Origin: Butyrivibrio proteoclasticus P6B7
GTDB taxonomy: Bacteria; Bacillota; Clostridia; Lachnospirales; Lachnospiraceae
Assembly (NCBI RefSeq): GCF_000622085.1
Contig: NZ_JHWL01000005.1
Location: 1 to 64,000, forward strand
Length of the DNA: 64,000 nt
Direction of reading: 5' to 3'
Positions 51,507 to 60,367 of the stretch are shown piece after piece; the stretch's first letter is position 1, and every line of letters begins with the position of its first letter. The position numbers and the translations under genes are program-made. The notes under the pieces were generated by a model, which saw nothing but the letters and a program-made list of their open reading frames with translations, was not told the DNA's origin and searched no databases.

Positions 51507-52194
51507 TTTTCTTAGCCTCCCTATACCAGCGGAAGAACATGATAAACGCATTTACCAAATACACTGACCACATAGCTAGCGTAGCAATATTTTCACCACC
51601 CTGCACAAAACTAACAGCCCACATAAATACAGTGACAACATCAACAACGATCCACAGAATCCACTGTTCTGTAAGGCGTTTAATTGAAAGAATCTGAGCC
51701 ACTACCGATACAACGGTACTCATACTGTCAACATATGGAAGATTACCACCAAGCCTCTTCAGGACCATTCCATAGCCAACTATTCCAACCGCAGTAATAG
51801 CGTAAAGGATAAGACTCTTTGATAGATTGAGACGTTCCTTAATAACCTCTCCTGTTTCAGAATTCATATATTTGCGCCAAGCGATGAATCCCACAAAATT
51901 AAGTGGCAGATAGTAAAAGACATTTAGCATTACTTCACCATAGTATTTTTCCCCGAAAGCGACTATAGCATAAAGAATTGTATTAAAAAATCCAAAGATA
52001 AAAGAAGAACGCTTGCCTTTTCCAGTAAGTATTACACACCATACACCAGTGAGAGCTGCAAAAACACTGATCAGTGAATCCTTCCAGTAAATTGATAATC
52101 CAAGTATTACCGCTGTGGCAAGCACAAGCCACGCCACATCAAATACTTTCCAGCCAGCAAGTTCTTCTTTTAAATAGTTACGTATTGCTTTCAT
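51496..52194 (-). CDS. pnuC: Nicotinamide riboside transporter PnuC
   Basis: The 232-residue protein has about seven membrane segments. FGFFNTILYAIVAFGEKYYGE and NFVGFIAWRKY are PnuC signatures, and the C-terminal half has WILWIVVDVVTVFMW. PnuC facilitates entry of nicotinamide riboside, trapped by phosphorylation by the coupled NadR kinase. A TATAAT (52231-52236) lies upstream, but no strong -35 box was seen. Together the two genes form a short NAD salvage operon. Confidence 0.95.
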   Translation of the reverse strand: MKAIRNYLKEELAGWKVFDVAWLVLATAVILGLSIYWKDSLISVFAALTGVWCVILTGKGKRSSFIFGFFNTILYAIVAFGEKYYGEVMLNVFYYLPLNFVGFIAWRKYMNSETGEVIKERLNLSKSLILYAITAVGIVGYGMVLKRLGGNLPYVDSMSTVVSVVAQILSIKRLTEQWILWIVVDVVTVFMWAVSFVQGGENIATLAMWSVYLVNAFIMFFRWYREAKKNEV

Positions 52195-52263
52195 ATTTAT
52201 CCTCTTTACATTAGTGAATTTCCTTAGAGGATTATATACTATTTAGCTTCTCACAAAAAGCCT

Positions 52264-52980
52264 CTATTTCCATGGTCTTACTTTACCAATCCAGCCATTC
52301 TCATTCCAATACTTAAAGTCGGTGTATTCGGGATCCTTTTTACCAAGGCTCGTCTGCAGCATCCTTACAATGTAGAACTTAGCTTTCACAGAAATATTAG
52401 TATGCCCGGGTTTATCATAGTTGATAGCATGCATTTTACGTGCGACACTGCTTAACTTCTTTTTGAAAGAGGCTTTTCTTTTGTCCTCGATCTTGTCCCA
52501 ATCAATTTCAGACATCAGTTTGAAACTAACAACTTTGATAGTCGAAATGCCCCACCAGGAAAGGCTGTCCTTAACGTCCTTTGCTGTGGATTTCCCGCCT
52601 GCTCCAAGGCACTGTGTGATTATCACTGCACGCTTACCAAACATCTCTTTTGCTGGGCGATGGGGCATCCACCTGTAGCCAAAATGGTCAAGCAAAGCTT
52701 TCATTGCGCCGGTCGTATGGAAAACATATGCAGGTGATGTAAAAACAAGCAAATCCGCTTCAAGCAAGGACTTCTCGATCTTCTGTACTATTTCAGCATC
52801 CTTGCAGAGGTTCTGATTATTTCTAAAGCACGCAGTACATCCAGTACAGAAACCAGGACCATCTTTTGGAAGATAGTATTCCGTGATCTCTGCATCAGCT
52901 CTGAACTGCTCTAAAAAGACTTCTTTCATTCTGTATGTAACACCGTGCTTTTCAGTTCCGTTTATCACTGTGATCTTCAT
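52264..52980 (-). CDS. Flavodoxin-fold NAD(P)H-dependent oxidoreductase, long type
   Basis: The 238-residue protein starts ITVINGTEKHGVTYRMKEVF, the flavodoxin phosphate-binding strand-loop. It contains FCTGCTACF with a cysteine pair and TSPAYVFHTTGAMKALLDHF, the FMN isoalloxazine loop. It resembles the clostridial multimeric flavodoxin family. A basic C-terminal extension of about 60 residues is present. GGAGG precedes the ATG. The electron acceptor is unknown. Confidence 0.88.
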   Translation of the reverse strand: MKITVINGTEKHGVTYRMKEVFLEQFRADAEITEYYLPKDGPGFCTGCTACFRNNQNLCKDAEIVQKIEKSLLEADLLVFTSPAYVFHTTGAMKALLDHFGYRWMPHRPAKEMFGKRAVIITQCLGAGGKSTAKDVKDSLSWWGISTIKVVSFKLMSEIDWDKIEDKRKASFKKKLSSVARKMHAINYDKPGHTNISVKAKFYIVRMLQTSLGKKDPEYTDFKYWNENGWIGKVRPWK

Positions 52981-53075
52981 TTTGCATTCCTCCGCACTCT
53001 CTTCTTGTTATCCTGAATGGAGTTTTCATCCCTTGCGTACAGTTTGTTAAAGTGATTCTGTAAACTATCTTTCAA

Positions 53076-53507
53076 TTATTCGCAGTACATACATATAGTT
53101 CCATTTGATAACTTAAATCCATTCTTTTCGTAAAACCTAGCCGCTGGTGCATACTCGCTTGTATAAAGAACAATTCCCGCAAGTCCTTTTTCTTTACTGT
53201 AATCTTTAACTGCATTTAATAGCTGTTTACCTATTCCATGCCCTTGTCGTTCGGGAAGAACTGCCATCTCATTAATGTAAATCTCCTCTTTGCTTCCAGA
53301 AATCTTACAAAGTGCAAATATACATCCTAACACTTCACTATTTTCTTCATATACATACCCAACAAATCTTTTCTGCTCAAAAAAATCTTGAAGATATTCT
53401 GTTGCATTTTCTACTGTCCAATCTATTCCCCAATGCTCCATAGGAAATGCTTTTGAATAAATCATTCCACATTGTGCTAAGTCAGTGTTCTCCATAACTC
53501 TAATCAT
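53076..53507 (-). CDS. GNAT-family N-acetyltransferase
   Basis: The 143-residue protein is a complete GNAT fold. It contains YINEMAVLPERQGHGIGKQL, where RQGHGIGK is the acetyl-CoA pyrophosphate loop, and IVLYTSEYAPAARFYEKNGF as motif B. The substrate is unknown; a small molecule or protein amine is likely. GAGGTGG precedes the ATG. It is one of four GNAT-domain genes within about 9 kb. Confidence 0.92.
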   Translation of the reverse strand: MIRVMENTDLAQCGMIYSKAFPMEHWGIDWTVENATEYLQDFFEQKRFVGYVYEENSEVLGCIFALCKISGSKEEIYINEMAVLPERQGHGIGKQLLNAVKDYSKEKGLAGIVLYTSEYAPAARFYEKNGFKLSNGTICMYCE

Positions 53508-53540
53508 TTTTCCACCTCACCACCAAATCTCGATTTGTCT

Positions 53541-54098
53541 TTATCTATTAGACTGGAATTGAATCTTCTTACAGAAATCAATTATTTCTTGTTTCCTAGG
53601 CTCTACATTCTCTTTATACTCAATTGATGTAAGGCCAAGATGACCTGCGCATTCAATATGCAAATGACCATAGAAATGCTCAATGCTCTGAATTATCCTG
53701 TCGCACTCATGCATGCCTGGGCCAGTTCTAAGAGCAACTGAATATCCCTTCTTGCCTTCTTTGATTGAAGCATGCGGTTCATGTGTATCGCACCAAGGCG
53801 TGCATCTGTCGATAAATGCCTTGTACTGTCCTGGAATATCAGCCCAGTAGGAGGGTGATACAGATACGATGACATCTGCATTGTCGAACTCATCCAAGAT
53901 TTTGAGGATGTCGTCATCCATAACACACTTTGCCGTGCTGTGGCAGGTCCTACATCCCCTGCAGAAGTCAAAAGAATAATCATCTATACAGATACATTTT
54001 GTATCATATCGAGTAGAGATTTCCTTCTCTATGATGTTGACAATTTCTGCTGTAGCTCCTGTTTTTACAGGGCTGCAATTAATGATTAAAGCATTCAT
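53541..54098 (-). CDS. Flavodoxin family protein (NADPH-dependent FMN reductase type)
   Basis: This 185-residue protein begins NALIINCSPVKTGATAEIV and has FDFCRGCRTCHSTAKC and VSVSPSYWADIPGQYKAFID, standard for the iron-sulfur flavoprotein-like reductases. The cysteines in CRGCRTC could bind a cluster or form a redox pair. The start may be the ATG at 54098 or a TTG at 54110; neither has a strong ribosome site. Coupling with the upstream HD gene (overlap or 4-nt gap) is likely. Confidence 0.87.
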   Translation of the reverse strand: MNALIINCSPVKTGATAEIVNIIEKEISTRYDTKCICIDDYSFDFCRGCRTCHSTAKCVMDDDILKILDEFDNADVIVSVSPSYWADIPGQYKAFIDRCTPWCDTHEPHASIKEGKKGYSVALRTGPGMHECDRIIQSIEHFYGHLHIECAGHLGLTSIEYKENVEPRKQEIIDFCKKIQFQSNR

Positions 54099-54102
54099 TG
54101 GT

Positions 54103-54765
54103 TTATTCAAAGCCTTTCTTTGCCTGCGCTATAATCTGTTCAAGAAGCTCTATTCTCTGGGTTAGTTCTTTATCCATCATATCCTTGGCGGTCTTAGTTC
54201 CCCTTGGAAGTGTCATGTACCATCTAGCTATATCAATCTGCTTTTGACAGGATTCGATGATCTCAACATTTGTCTTTTCGTGAACGGAACTGCCCATAGC
54301 CATTGCAATCCTGATAATATCAAACCTGTCGATATCATCGCTGTCTCTGATGGTGGTCTGGAATACGCTCATATCCTCAGGTAACGTGTCAGTCAGATTA
54401 TGCCTTCCGATTCCCTGCACTATTTCTTTTGCCATATCAGGATTATAGCCTATTCTTGCAAGATACTCTGCGGCAATATCGGCGCTTACCTGTGGGTGTA
54501 TGCGCCAGTCGTCACCACATTCTCTGTAGCCAACGTCATGAAGAAGGCAGGCAACAACAGTATCGGTGACGGGGAGGTTCTCAGCAATTGCGATCATCCT
54601 GCCGTTTTCTGCAACTCGTATTGAATGCTCGTAGCGATAGAGCATGTCGCCTCTATCAGGCGTTGGTCCAAGCATCTCATAAACAAATTTCTTGGTGGTT
54701 TCTATCACATCTTCTGTTTTATTGTATCGATCAAGTATCTCTAGTGCTCTTTCTGATAAAGACAT
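54103..54765 (-). CDS. HD-domain phosphohydrolase
   Basis: The 220-residue protein has the metal-binding residues of HD proteins: YEHSIRVAENG (His47), CLLHDVGYRE (His76-Asp77), IGRHNLTD, and TIRDSDDIDRF as the distal Asp. The fold resembles short HDc proteins that hydrolyse nucleotides. AAAGGGG precedes the ATG. It lies 12 nt after the histidine phosphatase gene and abuts the flavodoxin gene. Confidence 0.9.
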   Translation of the reverse strand: MSLSERALEILDRYNKTEDVIETTKKFVYEMLGPTPDRGDMLYRYEHSIRVAENGRMIAIAENLPVTDTVVACLLHDVGYRECGDDWRIHPQVSADIAAEYLARIGYNPDMAKEIVQGIGRHNLTDTLPEDMSVFQTTIRDSDDIDRFDIIRIAMAMGSSVHEKTNVEIIESCQKQIDIARWYMTLPRGTKTAKDMMDKELTQRIELLEQIIAQAKKGFE

Positions 54766-54777
54766 TTTGTATCCCCT

Positions 54778-55347
54778 TTATTTGCTTTTTTCTTTATGAG
54801 CTATCTCGTTTATTTCAACGACATCTCTTTTATCAAAAACTATTTCCACAACGTTGGGCATCCAGTCCATCATGCGAATAAAGTCGTCATAGCCGTACTT
54901 AGGTGATAGGTAATCTAGTATTGAGCTAAATGCAGTTCCGTGGGTGCCAAGGACTATGTTGTGCCCTTCGTATTTATCAAGAACATCCATGAGTGCTTCT
55001 ACATTGCGCTTCTTAACATTCTGGATTGACTCGCCCCAATCACTCTCCCATTCAGTAGCTTTCCATCTCTGGGGATTACTTCTAAGTCCAGTACCTTTAA
55101 TTCCGGCTTCACGTTCCCTAAAGCGTTCATCAGTCTGGATGTTGATTCCCAATGCATCCGTCAGTCTCTTTATTGTGTCGACACTGCGTTTGTATGGGCT
55201 GCAGACAGCAACATCTATTCCTTTATCTTTTAGAGTATCATATACAAACTGTGTATCAGAAAGACCTTTCTTAGAAAGCGGTCTTGTCCTGTCATCCTCC
55301 ACAGTTTTGTCTGGTTCTGCGTGCCTAACGAAGTATATTCTAGTCAT
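54778..55347 (-). CDS. Histidine phosphatase family protein
   Basis: The 189-residue protein carries the phosphohistidine motif YFVRHAEPDK (His9) and RPLSKKG. The second catalytic histidine lies in NIVLGTHGTAFSSIL. The family includes phosphoglycerate mutase-like and broad phosphatases. GGAGG precedes the ATG. It probably heads a three-gene unit with the HD and flavodoxin genes. Confidence 0.93.
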   Translation of the reverse strand: MTRIYFVRHAEPDKTVEDDRTRPLSKKGLSDTQFVYDTLKDKGIDVAVCSPYKRSVDTIKRLTDALGINIQTDERFREREAGIKGTGLRSNPQRWKATEWESDWGESIQNVKKRNVEALMDVLDKYEGHNIVLGTHGTAFSSILDYLSPKYGYDDFIRMMDWMPNVVEIVFDKRDVVEINEIAHKEKSK

Positions 55348-55430
55348 TTAGTCCTCCAGTCATTAATCTTCCAAGAATGCGCATCTCATCTGCATTTCTT
55401 TGATGATACTATATTGAAGCGCAAGAAAAA

Positions 55431-55465
55431 AGAGGTTCTCACGAATTACTATCGTAAAAACCTCT
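55431..55465 (-). terminator. Terminator (duplicated element, copy B)
   Basis: The outer stem AGAGGTT / AACCTCT (55431-55437 with 55459-55465) holds an inner ACGA/TCGT pairing. It is followed on the minus strand by TTTTTTCTTGCGC. It lies about 45 nt past the stop of the GNAT-YoaP gene. The sequence, including the loop and the flank for about 25 nt, resembles copy A near 50446. Confidence 0.75.
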
Positions 55466-55510
55466 CTGCGACTCTTTTTCTGACATGAATCACGCATCAA
55501 CTATGTATTA

Positions 55511-56257
55511 TTACTTCCCAATCTGCTTAAGGAATTTCTTATCATTCATCTGCTCGTTGGTCACGTACTCGCCATCACAGAAGAAAGAATATGTTGTGAT
55601 AGGAGTAGGCGCATTCTGGGCTTCGTCTCTACTTTGGATCTTGATTGCTTTGAACGGAATGTTGTTCTTCTTAGCTGTTTCTTCCAGGACTGGAACATAC
55701 TTAGCATTGAATGGACACTGGTTTGTGTAATAAAGCACATAGCCTTTTTCATCTATGTGTGGATGCTTGGCACATTCCTTAAAAGCTGGCTTGGCAGCCT
55801 TCTCATCAAATGGCAGGTACCAAAGCTGAATACCATTATCAGCTTCATCGCATACTTCAAAGCCTTTATATTTCAAGAACTTAGGATCCGCAAGGAATGG
55901 CTTTTTCTTGGCAGATGAAAGGATGCAAAGACCTTTTCTGCCTTTTTCCTTACTGTCGGCAATGCAGGCATCAAGAAGCTCTGTGGAATAGCCATGTCCC
56001 TTAAAAGAGCCAGAAACCCACAGGCAATCTATGTACATATAACCATCAGCCTCAATAGGGACCCATGCACTCTCAGCAGGAATGTACTCAATAAAGCATT
56101 TGCCACGCTCTGCGCTCTTTAAAAAGACAAGTCCCTCATCAAATCTGTCTGCAAGCCATGCTTTCTTAGATGAAACCTGCACGTCTTTATTATTGGATAT
56201 GGCACAGCAGATGTGCTCTTCTTCTAAATTGTCCTTGGTAACTTTGATATATTCCAT
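55511..56257 (-). CDS. GNAT acetyltransferase fused to YoaP-like domain
   Basis: The 248-residue protein has an N-terminal GNAT domain (IDCLWVSGSFKGHGYSTELL as the acetyl-CoA loop). The C-terminal domain of about 90 residues has YVLYYTNQCPFNAKYVPVLE, resembling a thioredoxin-like fold with a lone Cys, known as the YoaP-like domain. The ATG at 56257 is 7 nt from GGAGG; the ATG at 56263 is too close to it. The role is unknown. Confidence 0.88.
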   Translation of the reverse strand: MEYIKVTKDNLEEEHICCAISNNKDVQVSSKKAWLADRFDEGLVFLKSAERGKCFIEYIPAESAWVPIEADGYMYIDCLWVSGSFKGHGYSTELLDACIADSKEKGRKGLCILSSAKKKPFLADPKFLKYKGFEVCDEADNGIQLWYLPFDEKAAKPAFKECAKHPHIDEKGYVLYYTNQCPFNAKYVPVLEETAKKNNIPFKAIKIQSRDEAQNAPTPITTYSFFCDGEYVTNEQMNDKKFLKQIGK

Positions 56258-56325
56258 GGTCATTCCTCCAATTCACATTCAAAGCGAATACCTGATTTGG
56301 CGATTTCTTCAGATCAGTCATCGTT

Positions 56326-56973
56326 CTATAAGTTACTTCTATCTTTCTGCTTTATAGGATGTCTTATCACAGTTTTAAGTTTCTCCGGAGCTACCTTCCT
56401 TGCATCACTAAGATATATTTCATGGTGAAGTCTTTTATCAGTAATGTCAAGCTCGTAGCCCTGCTGCTCAATAAATTCGTGCATCATCTGTACCGTTGCA
56501 GGTTCGTCATCATAGGAGCCGATATGCATACACTGAACGCACAAGCCTTCCTCAACGGTTAGGAACTCCACCTTGGAAAAATCCATTTTCTTTTTACGTG
56601 TTGCCTCAGATACTGCCCAATCAAAATCTTCCTTGGTAACAAAGTCTGGAAGTCTGATCACTGAAATCCAGTGGAAGTTCTCTTTGTGAGCATAATCAAT
56701 TCCATCTACACCGTCTTGCCACCAGAAGCCTTCCAAGGGCGGAACAACATAGTCAAAATACCCTTCTATCTGATGGTCACCCTTCTTGCTCATCTTTATG
56801 GTGTACGCAATCCCATACAGTAATTCGATAGATTTCTTGTATTCACCATCTTCCTGATTTGGGTCTCCTTCCCCGCGCACTGCAATGTAATTCATGCTTG
56901 GAATCGTCACAATGCTGGGCTTATTCTTTGGCATGTAGAATTCTTTGTATTCTTTCTTATAATCAAATGGCAT
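56326..56973 (-). CDS. GyrI-like small-molecule-binding domain protein
   Basis: The 215-residue protein contains PSIVTIPSMNYIAVRGEGDP and KGDHQIEGYFDYVVPPLEGFWW, with ECVQCMHIGSYDDEP-like spacing (GLCVQCMHIGSYDDEPATVQ) later. These are features of stand-alone GyrI-like (SRPBCC-unrelated, two-fold) proteins. The C-terminus has HHEIYLSDARKVAPEKLKT. It lies 7 nt after the WYL regulator gene. Such pairs suggest the regulator controls it in response to a ligand or xenobiotic. The ATG at 56973 has AGGA upstream. Confidence 0.88.
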   Translation of the reverse strand: MPFDYKKEYKEFYMPKNKPSIVTIPSMNYIAVRGEGDPNQEDGEYKKSIELLYGIAYTIKMSKKGDHQIEGYFDYVVPPLEGFWWQDGVDGIDYAHKENFHWISVIRLPDFVTKEDFDWAVSEATRKKKMDFSKVEFLTVEEGLCVQCMHIGSYDDEPATVQMMHEFIEQQGYELDITDKRLHHEIYLSDARKVAPEKLKTVIRHPIKQKDRSNL

Positions 56974-56980
56974 ATTTATC

Positions 56981-57892
56981 CTAGCCCCCCTCATAGTTCT
57001 TTTTCATAGCCTCAATTGTATTCCTGATCCTGTCCCTGGCTTCCTTAGGTTCAAGGAGCTCAGACTTCTCTCCAAAGGTCAGTATCCAGGTGACAAGGTT
57101 ATCCATATCAGTGTAGTCAGCGGTGAATAGTAGTCTGCCGTCCTTTGCCTCTGTATAGCACTCTGGGCCGAACTCTTCCACCAGCCTCCATTTGACGTCT
57201 TTTGTAAAAAGAGCTTTCACCTTTATTCCACCTGGAAATATCTTTTCCGTGGAAAGATCTGGCGTCGGGACAGTTCTACAATTAAACGCAGTGTCAGTCA
57301 TCGTAACCTTATCCATACGATTTAGCTTGAACAGACGAAAATCTTTCCTTTTCAAGCACCAGCCCCACACATACCAGCTGGACCATTTGAAGACAACGTA
57401 GTAAGGCTCTATCTTGCGGACACTTTCACCCTTTTGGCTGTAGTAGGTAAACTTAAGTATGTGCCTACTTTCAATGGCGCTTTGTATAACTTCAATTTTT
57501 GGAGCAAGAGATTCCCTGTACCAGGATGAAAGGTCGATCAGAACTGAATCCCTGCCGCTGACAAACTCTGAAGATCCTGCCTGGATTTTTTCCATGAGCT
57601 GACCATAGTATCTGCTGCCGCTGACACTATCAAGACTCCTTAGACCAGCAAGGATCATCTGCATGTCCTTCGATGTCAGAATAGTCCTGTCCATGCGATA
57701 GCCATCCATGATGCTGATTCCTCCGCCAACTCCCTGGGAAGTCTGTATAGGAATCCCGGCCTTACACAGAACCTCGATGTCTCTATTGATAGTTCTTTTT
57801 GAAACCTCGAATCGTTCTGCCAGCTCAGGTGCTGTAGTTTTCTCTTCCTGAAGTAATACAGAAAGTATTCCAATCAGCCTGTCTATCTTCAT
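56981..57892 (-). CDS. YafY-type WYL-domain transcriptional regulator
   Basis: The 303-residue protein has an N-terminal HTH_11 domain (TTAPELAERFEVSKRTINRD). A WYL domain (KFTYYSQKGESVRKIEPYYV, WYVWGWCLKRKDFRLFKLNR) and a WCX C-terminal domain follow. WYL domains bind nucleotides or single-stranded nucleic acids. The promoter region just upstream carries an 11-bp palindrome overlapping the start region. It precedes the GyrI-like gene. Confidence 0.93.
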   Translation of the reverse strand: MKIDRLIGILSVLLQEEKTTAPELAERFEVSKRTINRDIEVLCKAGIPIQTSQGVGGGISIMDGYRMDRTILTSKDMQMILAGLRSLDSVSGSRYYGQLMEKIQAGSSEFVSGRDSVLIDLSSWYRESLAPKIEVIQSAIESRHILKFTYYSQKGESVRKIEPYYVVFKWSSWYVWGWCLKRKDFRLFKLNRMDKVTMTDTAFNCRTVPTPDLSTEKIFPGGIKVKALFTKDVKWRLVEEFGPECYTEAKDGRLLFTADYTDMDNLVTWILTFGEKSELLEPKEARDRIRNTIEAMKKNYEGG

Positions 57893-57924
57893 TATCTTTC
57901 ACTCCACTAAAATCATATCATTGC

Positions 57925-57956
57925 AAACACGACATCTATATGTCATGTTTATTATA
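57925..57956 (-). promoter_or_regulatory. Promoter -10 box and palindromic operator of the WYL regulator
   Basis: On the minus strand TATAAT (57951-57956) is followed directly by AAACATGACAT-N4-ATGTCGTGTTT (57925-57950), an 11-bp dyad with one mismatch. The -35 region is poor (TTTTAT). The position suits autorepression. Confidence 0.55.
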
Positions 57957-57981
57957 TCATTTTCTTATTTGATATAAAAAA

Positions 57982-58006
57982 CCTCTATCTCATTACAAGA
58001 TAGAGG
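57982..58006 (-). terminator. Terminator before the WYL regulator gene
   Basis: The 9-bp stem CCTCTATCT / AGATAGAGG is followed on the minus strand by TTTTTTATATC. It lies about 135 nt past the stop of the upstream hypothetical gene. The stretch in between (58007-58141) holds nothing I could identify. Confidence 0.85.
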
Positions 58007-58141
58007 CGTGAAATTATATGATTATATTCGTATTTGTCGATCATGAATACCTTTTTATGTTATCTAAAATGTAGTTTCAGACATAACAAAAAACTGCCTC
58101 ATAGAATCTTATATTTTTTATGTTTTGTTTCTCCTCATTCG

Positions 58142-59110
58142 TTACTGTATATTATCTAATTTTTTCATAACATAATCCAAAACTTGTGCATCCATTGCCT
58201 CATCATTAATATAATAAGCATTTTTTTTCCTAGAGCTTAAGATTAGTCTATCTTCATTTAGGTATCTTTGATAGATCATTGTCTTCGGAAGTGGCATCTC
58301 ATATACCAAATCAAACTCCTCAAAAGGCGCCTCGTAATTATAGACGCTCTGTCTCACTAACTCTCCGGCGTATAACCACTCCATGTATCCCTTGTCGAAT
58401 GTTTTATGCTCCGGAAGTCTTACCTTATGGAAAATATCCTCCGGTAAATTGTGTCTGGCGATTATCACTAATCCGTAGGCGTATTGACAATGAAATTTCC
58501 CGAAAGCCGTCAAATAGCCTCTACGAGAATGATTTTCACATATTATCTGCAGATTATCAGAAAGCATGACAGCATCCTCTTTAAGAATAGCCAAAAAGCA
58601 GGCTACATATGCTCTGTACCATTTGCCATCTTTGGATGCTATATACTTTTCAGCATTGGCTATAATTGTTTGCTCATCATACTTTCCCTTGTATAGAATA
58701 CATTGCAAAAGAGATGTGGCATTCACCAGCATAGGATTACCATTGGCAGCTAATGGTAAATCCTCCGGACATGCATTATAAATCTCGCCATAATCAGCAC
58801 AACACAGATATGGGATTACACTGTGCGCTATGAAACAATGATCGCAGCTTTTTGGGAAATGCCATGATAGTTCGCGCTTATTGTAAGTAAAAAATATCTG
58901 TTGCATCCGCCCATAGTCTTTAGCCTTGGCCGCGGCCTTTAGCTCATCCAATAGGGCATCCTTCTTAACAAAAAGCCCAACACTCGAATTGTGCCATCCA
59001 CCTATCATATGTCTGTGATACTCTCTGTCTGTTTCAACCGTCTCTTCCAGAGCAATATTTCTATAGTAATTTAAATCTTCAAAATGTTCTTTTTCAAATT
59101 CTAACACCAC
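58142..59110 (-). CDS. Hypothetical helical protein
   Basis: The 322-residue soluble protein begins with GTG at 59110 with AAAGGA 7 nt upstream. It is Tyr-, His- and Leu-rich with many predicted helices; CDHCFIAHSVIPYLCCADYG is the most cysteine-rich region. YRAYVACFLAILKEDAVMLS resembles a helical repeat. There is no signal peptide or membrane segment. It recalls bacterial immunity proteins of polymorphic toxin systems, but I cannot name a family and no toxin is present nearby. Confidence 0.65.
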   Translation of the reverse strand: MVLEFEKEHFEDLNYYRNIALEETVETDREYHRHMIGGWHNSSVGLFVKKDALLDELKAAAKAKDYGRMQQIFFTYNKRELSWHFPKSCDHCFIAHSVIPYLCCADYGEIYNACPEDLPLAANGNPMLVNATSLLQCILYKGKYDEQTIIANAEKYIASKDGKWYRAYVACFLAILKEDAVMLSDNLQIICENHSRRGYLTAFGKFHCQYAYGLVIIARHNLPEDIFHKVRLPEHKTFDKGYMEWLYAGELVRQSVYNYEAPFEEFDLVYEMPLPKTMIYQRYLNEDRLILSSRKKNAYYINDEAMDAQVLDYVMKKLDNIQ

Positions 59111-59212
59111 TTATTTTTCCTTTCGTTTCAAAATATCAATGTGGTACAGGTCCTGTATTGTGCCTAAACGAATCTATTTAAGCATGTTCCATGTCATTTA
59201 AGAACAGCCTCC

Positions 59213-59638
59213 TTAGCTGTTCCATCCATTCTCCCACCCTTCTTTCAGATATGCTTCTAGCATTTCCATCAAGGTCTCATAATCACCAATGTCATGGCTT
59301 CCGGCCCATCCTAGCGCATAAGTATGGGTAAGATCGTCGTAGATAAAGCTGTCATCATCCACACATCCGAGCCATATGGACCTCTGGTCTTCATCTTCCC
59401 ACCAGTCAAACAAAGATTCCTCATCACATTTAAAGTAATCAAAGAAGCTGTTATTCTGCCTGTAATATTCCTCAAGTTCAGAAACAATCATCTTATCTAC
59501 CCCATGTTCATCGCACAGGTTCCTGAAAGCCCGGATCTCTTCTTCCGAAGCCGGAGTCAGCTCAAAGCAGCGTCCGTGACAGATATAACCGGATCCTTCC
59601 TTAGTACAGTATTTTTCAAATAGTTCCTTAACAGTCAT
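59213..59638 (-). CDS. Hypothetical acidic protein
   Basis: This 141-residue protein is strongly acidic and rich in aromatic residues. It contains FFDYFKCDEESLFDWWEDED and IYDDLTHTYALGWAGSHDIG. The ATG at 59638 has GGGAG 5 nt upstream; a TTG at 59650 is less likely. The size and acidity resemble SUKH or other immunity-type proteins, which is only a resemblance. It is a stand-alone gene. Confidence 0.65.
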   Translation of the reverse strand: MTVKELFEKYCTKEGSGYICHGRCFELTPASEEEIRAFRNLCDEHGVDKMIVSELEEYYRQNNSFFDYFKCDEESLFDWWEDEDQRSIWLGCVDDDSFIYDDLTHTYALGWAGSHDIGDYETLMEMLEAYLKEGWENGWNS

Positions 59639-59727
59639 ATTCTCTCCCAACCTTGCTATAAAAGGCTTCTTAATTGTTCAATTTCTTTTTCCCACATAAA
59701 TGATTGCCCCGCAAACTCCGAATTTAT

Positions 59728-60306
59728 CTAACCATTTATGCCTTGCATGTGCATATAATCTTCTCTAAGCATACCGTAAATATTATAGTCGCAATAAACG
59801 GAAACCATTTTCCCTTGACGAACGGTTCCTTCTTTTATAAAACCACATTTTTCCATAACTTTATTTGAAGCAGCATTTCTCACATCCACCCGTCCATTCA
59901 ATCGGTCAATTTCTGTGTTCTCAAATACAAACCGTAACACTTCCTTCAAAGCTTCTGTAGTAATTCCCGTACTCCAGTACTCAGGATTAATCCTGTATGC
60001 TATATCGCCCATTCTGGCATTTTGAATATCAAATACTGCGATCATACCTACCACTTTATTGGTTTCTTTCAATACAATTCCCCAATCAAGATCAAGAGAA
60101 GGTTTTCTTTTTACCCAAGGACGTGGATCAATAAACATGAGTTCAGGATTTTTCTCGCCTTTGCTTGCTTTTCTTCCCCAATATGTATAAATTTCATCTC
60201 TTCCCAACCACTCTTTTAAATCATCCACATCGTTTTCGTTAAGCACACGAATAATCAGTCTGTCCGTTTCAAGAATTGGCTTGTCTATTGCATAATCATT
60301 TAACAT
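59728..60306 (-). CDS. GNAT acetyltransferase, RimJ/RimL-like
   Basis: This 192-residue protein has ILETDRLIIRVLNENDVDDL at the start and a DIAYRINPEYWSTGITTEAL acetyl-CoA loop. The end of the core, RVDVRNAASNKVMEKCGFIK, is typical of RimJ/RimL-type (Acetyltransf_3) enzymes. The ATG at 60306 follows GGAGG by 5 nt. The target is unknown. Confidence 0.92.
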   Translation of the reverse strand: MLNDYAIDKPILETDRLIIRVLNENDVDDLKEWLGRDEIYTYWGRKASKGEKNPELMFIDPRPWVKRKPSLDLDWGIVLKETNKVVGMIAVFDIQNARMGDIAYRINPEYWSTGITTEALKEVLRFVFENTEIDRLNGRVDVRNAASNKVMEKCGFIKEGTVRQGKMVSVYCDYNIYGMLREDYMHMQGING

Positions 60307-60367
60307 AGTCTCCTCCATCTACTAATCCCGATTTGTCATCGTCTATACTACTGAAAGTTAAACATCT

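Noticed and set aside
52195..52264. NAD-sensing riboswitch upstream of pnuC
   Set aside because: The leader is under 70 nt and only a weak CCTCT/AGAGG pairing was seen; I could not match it to NAD-I or NAD-II motifs.
53508..53560. Fourth copy of the ACTTTCMGTA leader
   Set aside because: The similarity lies mostly inside the end of the flavodoxin-family coding region and is much weaker than the other three.
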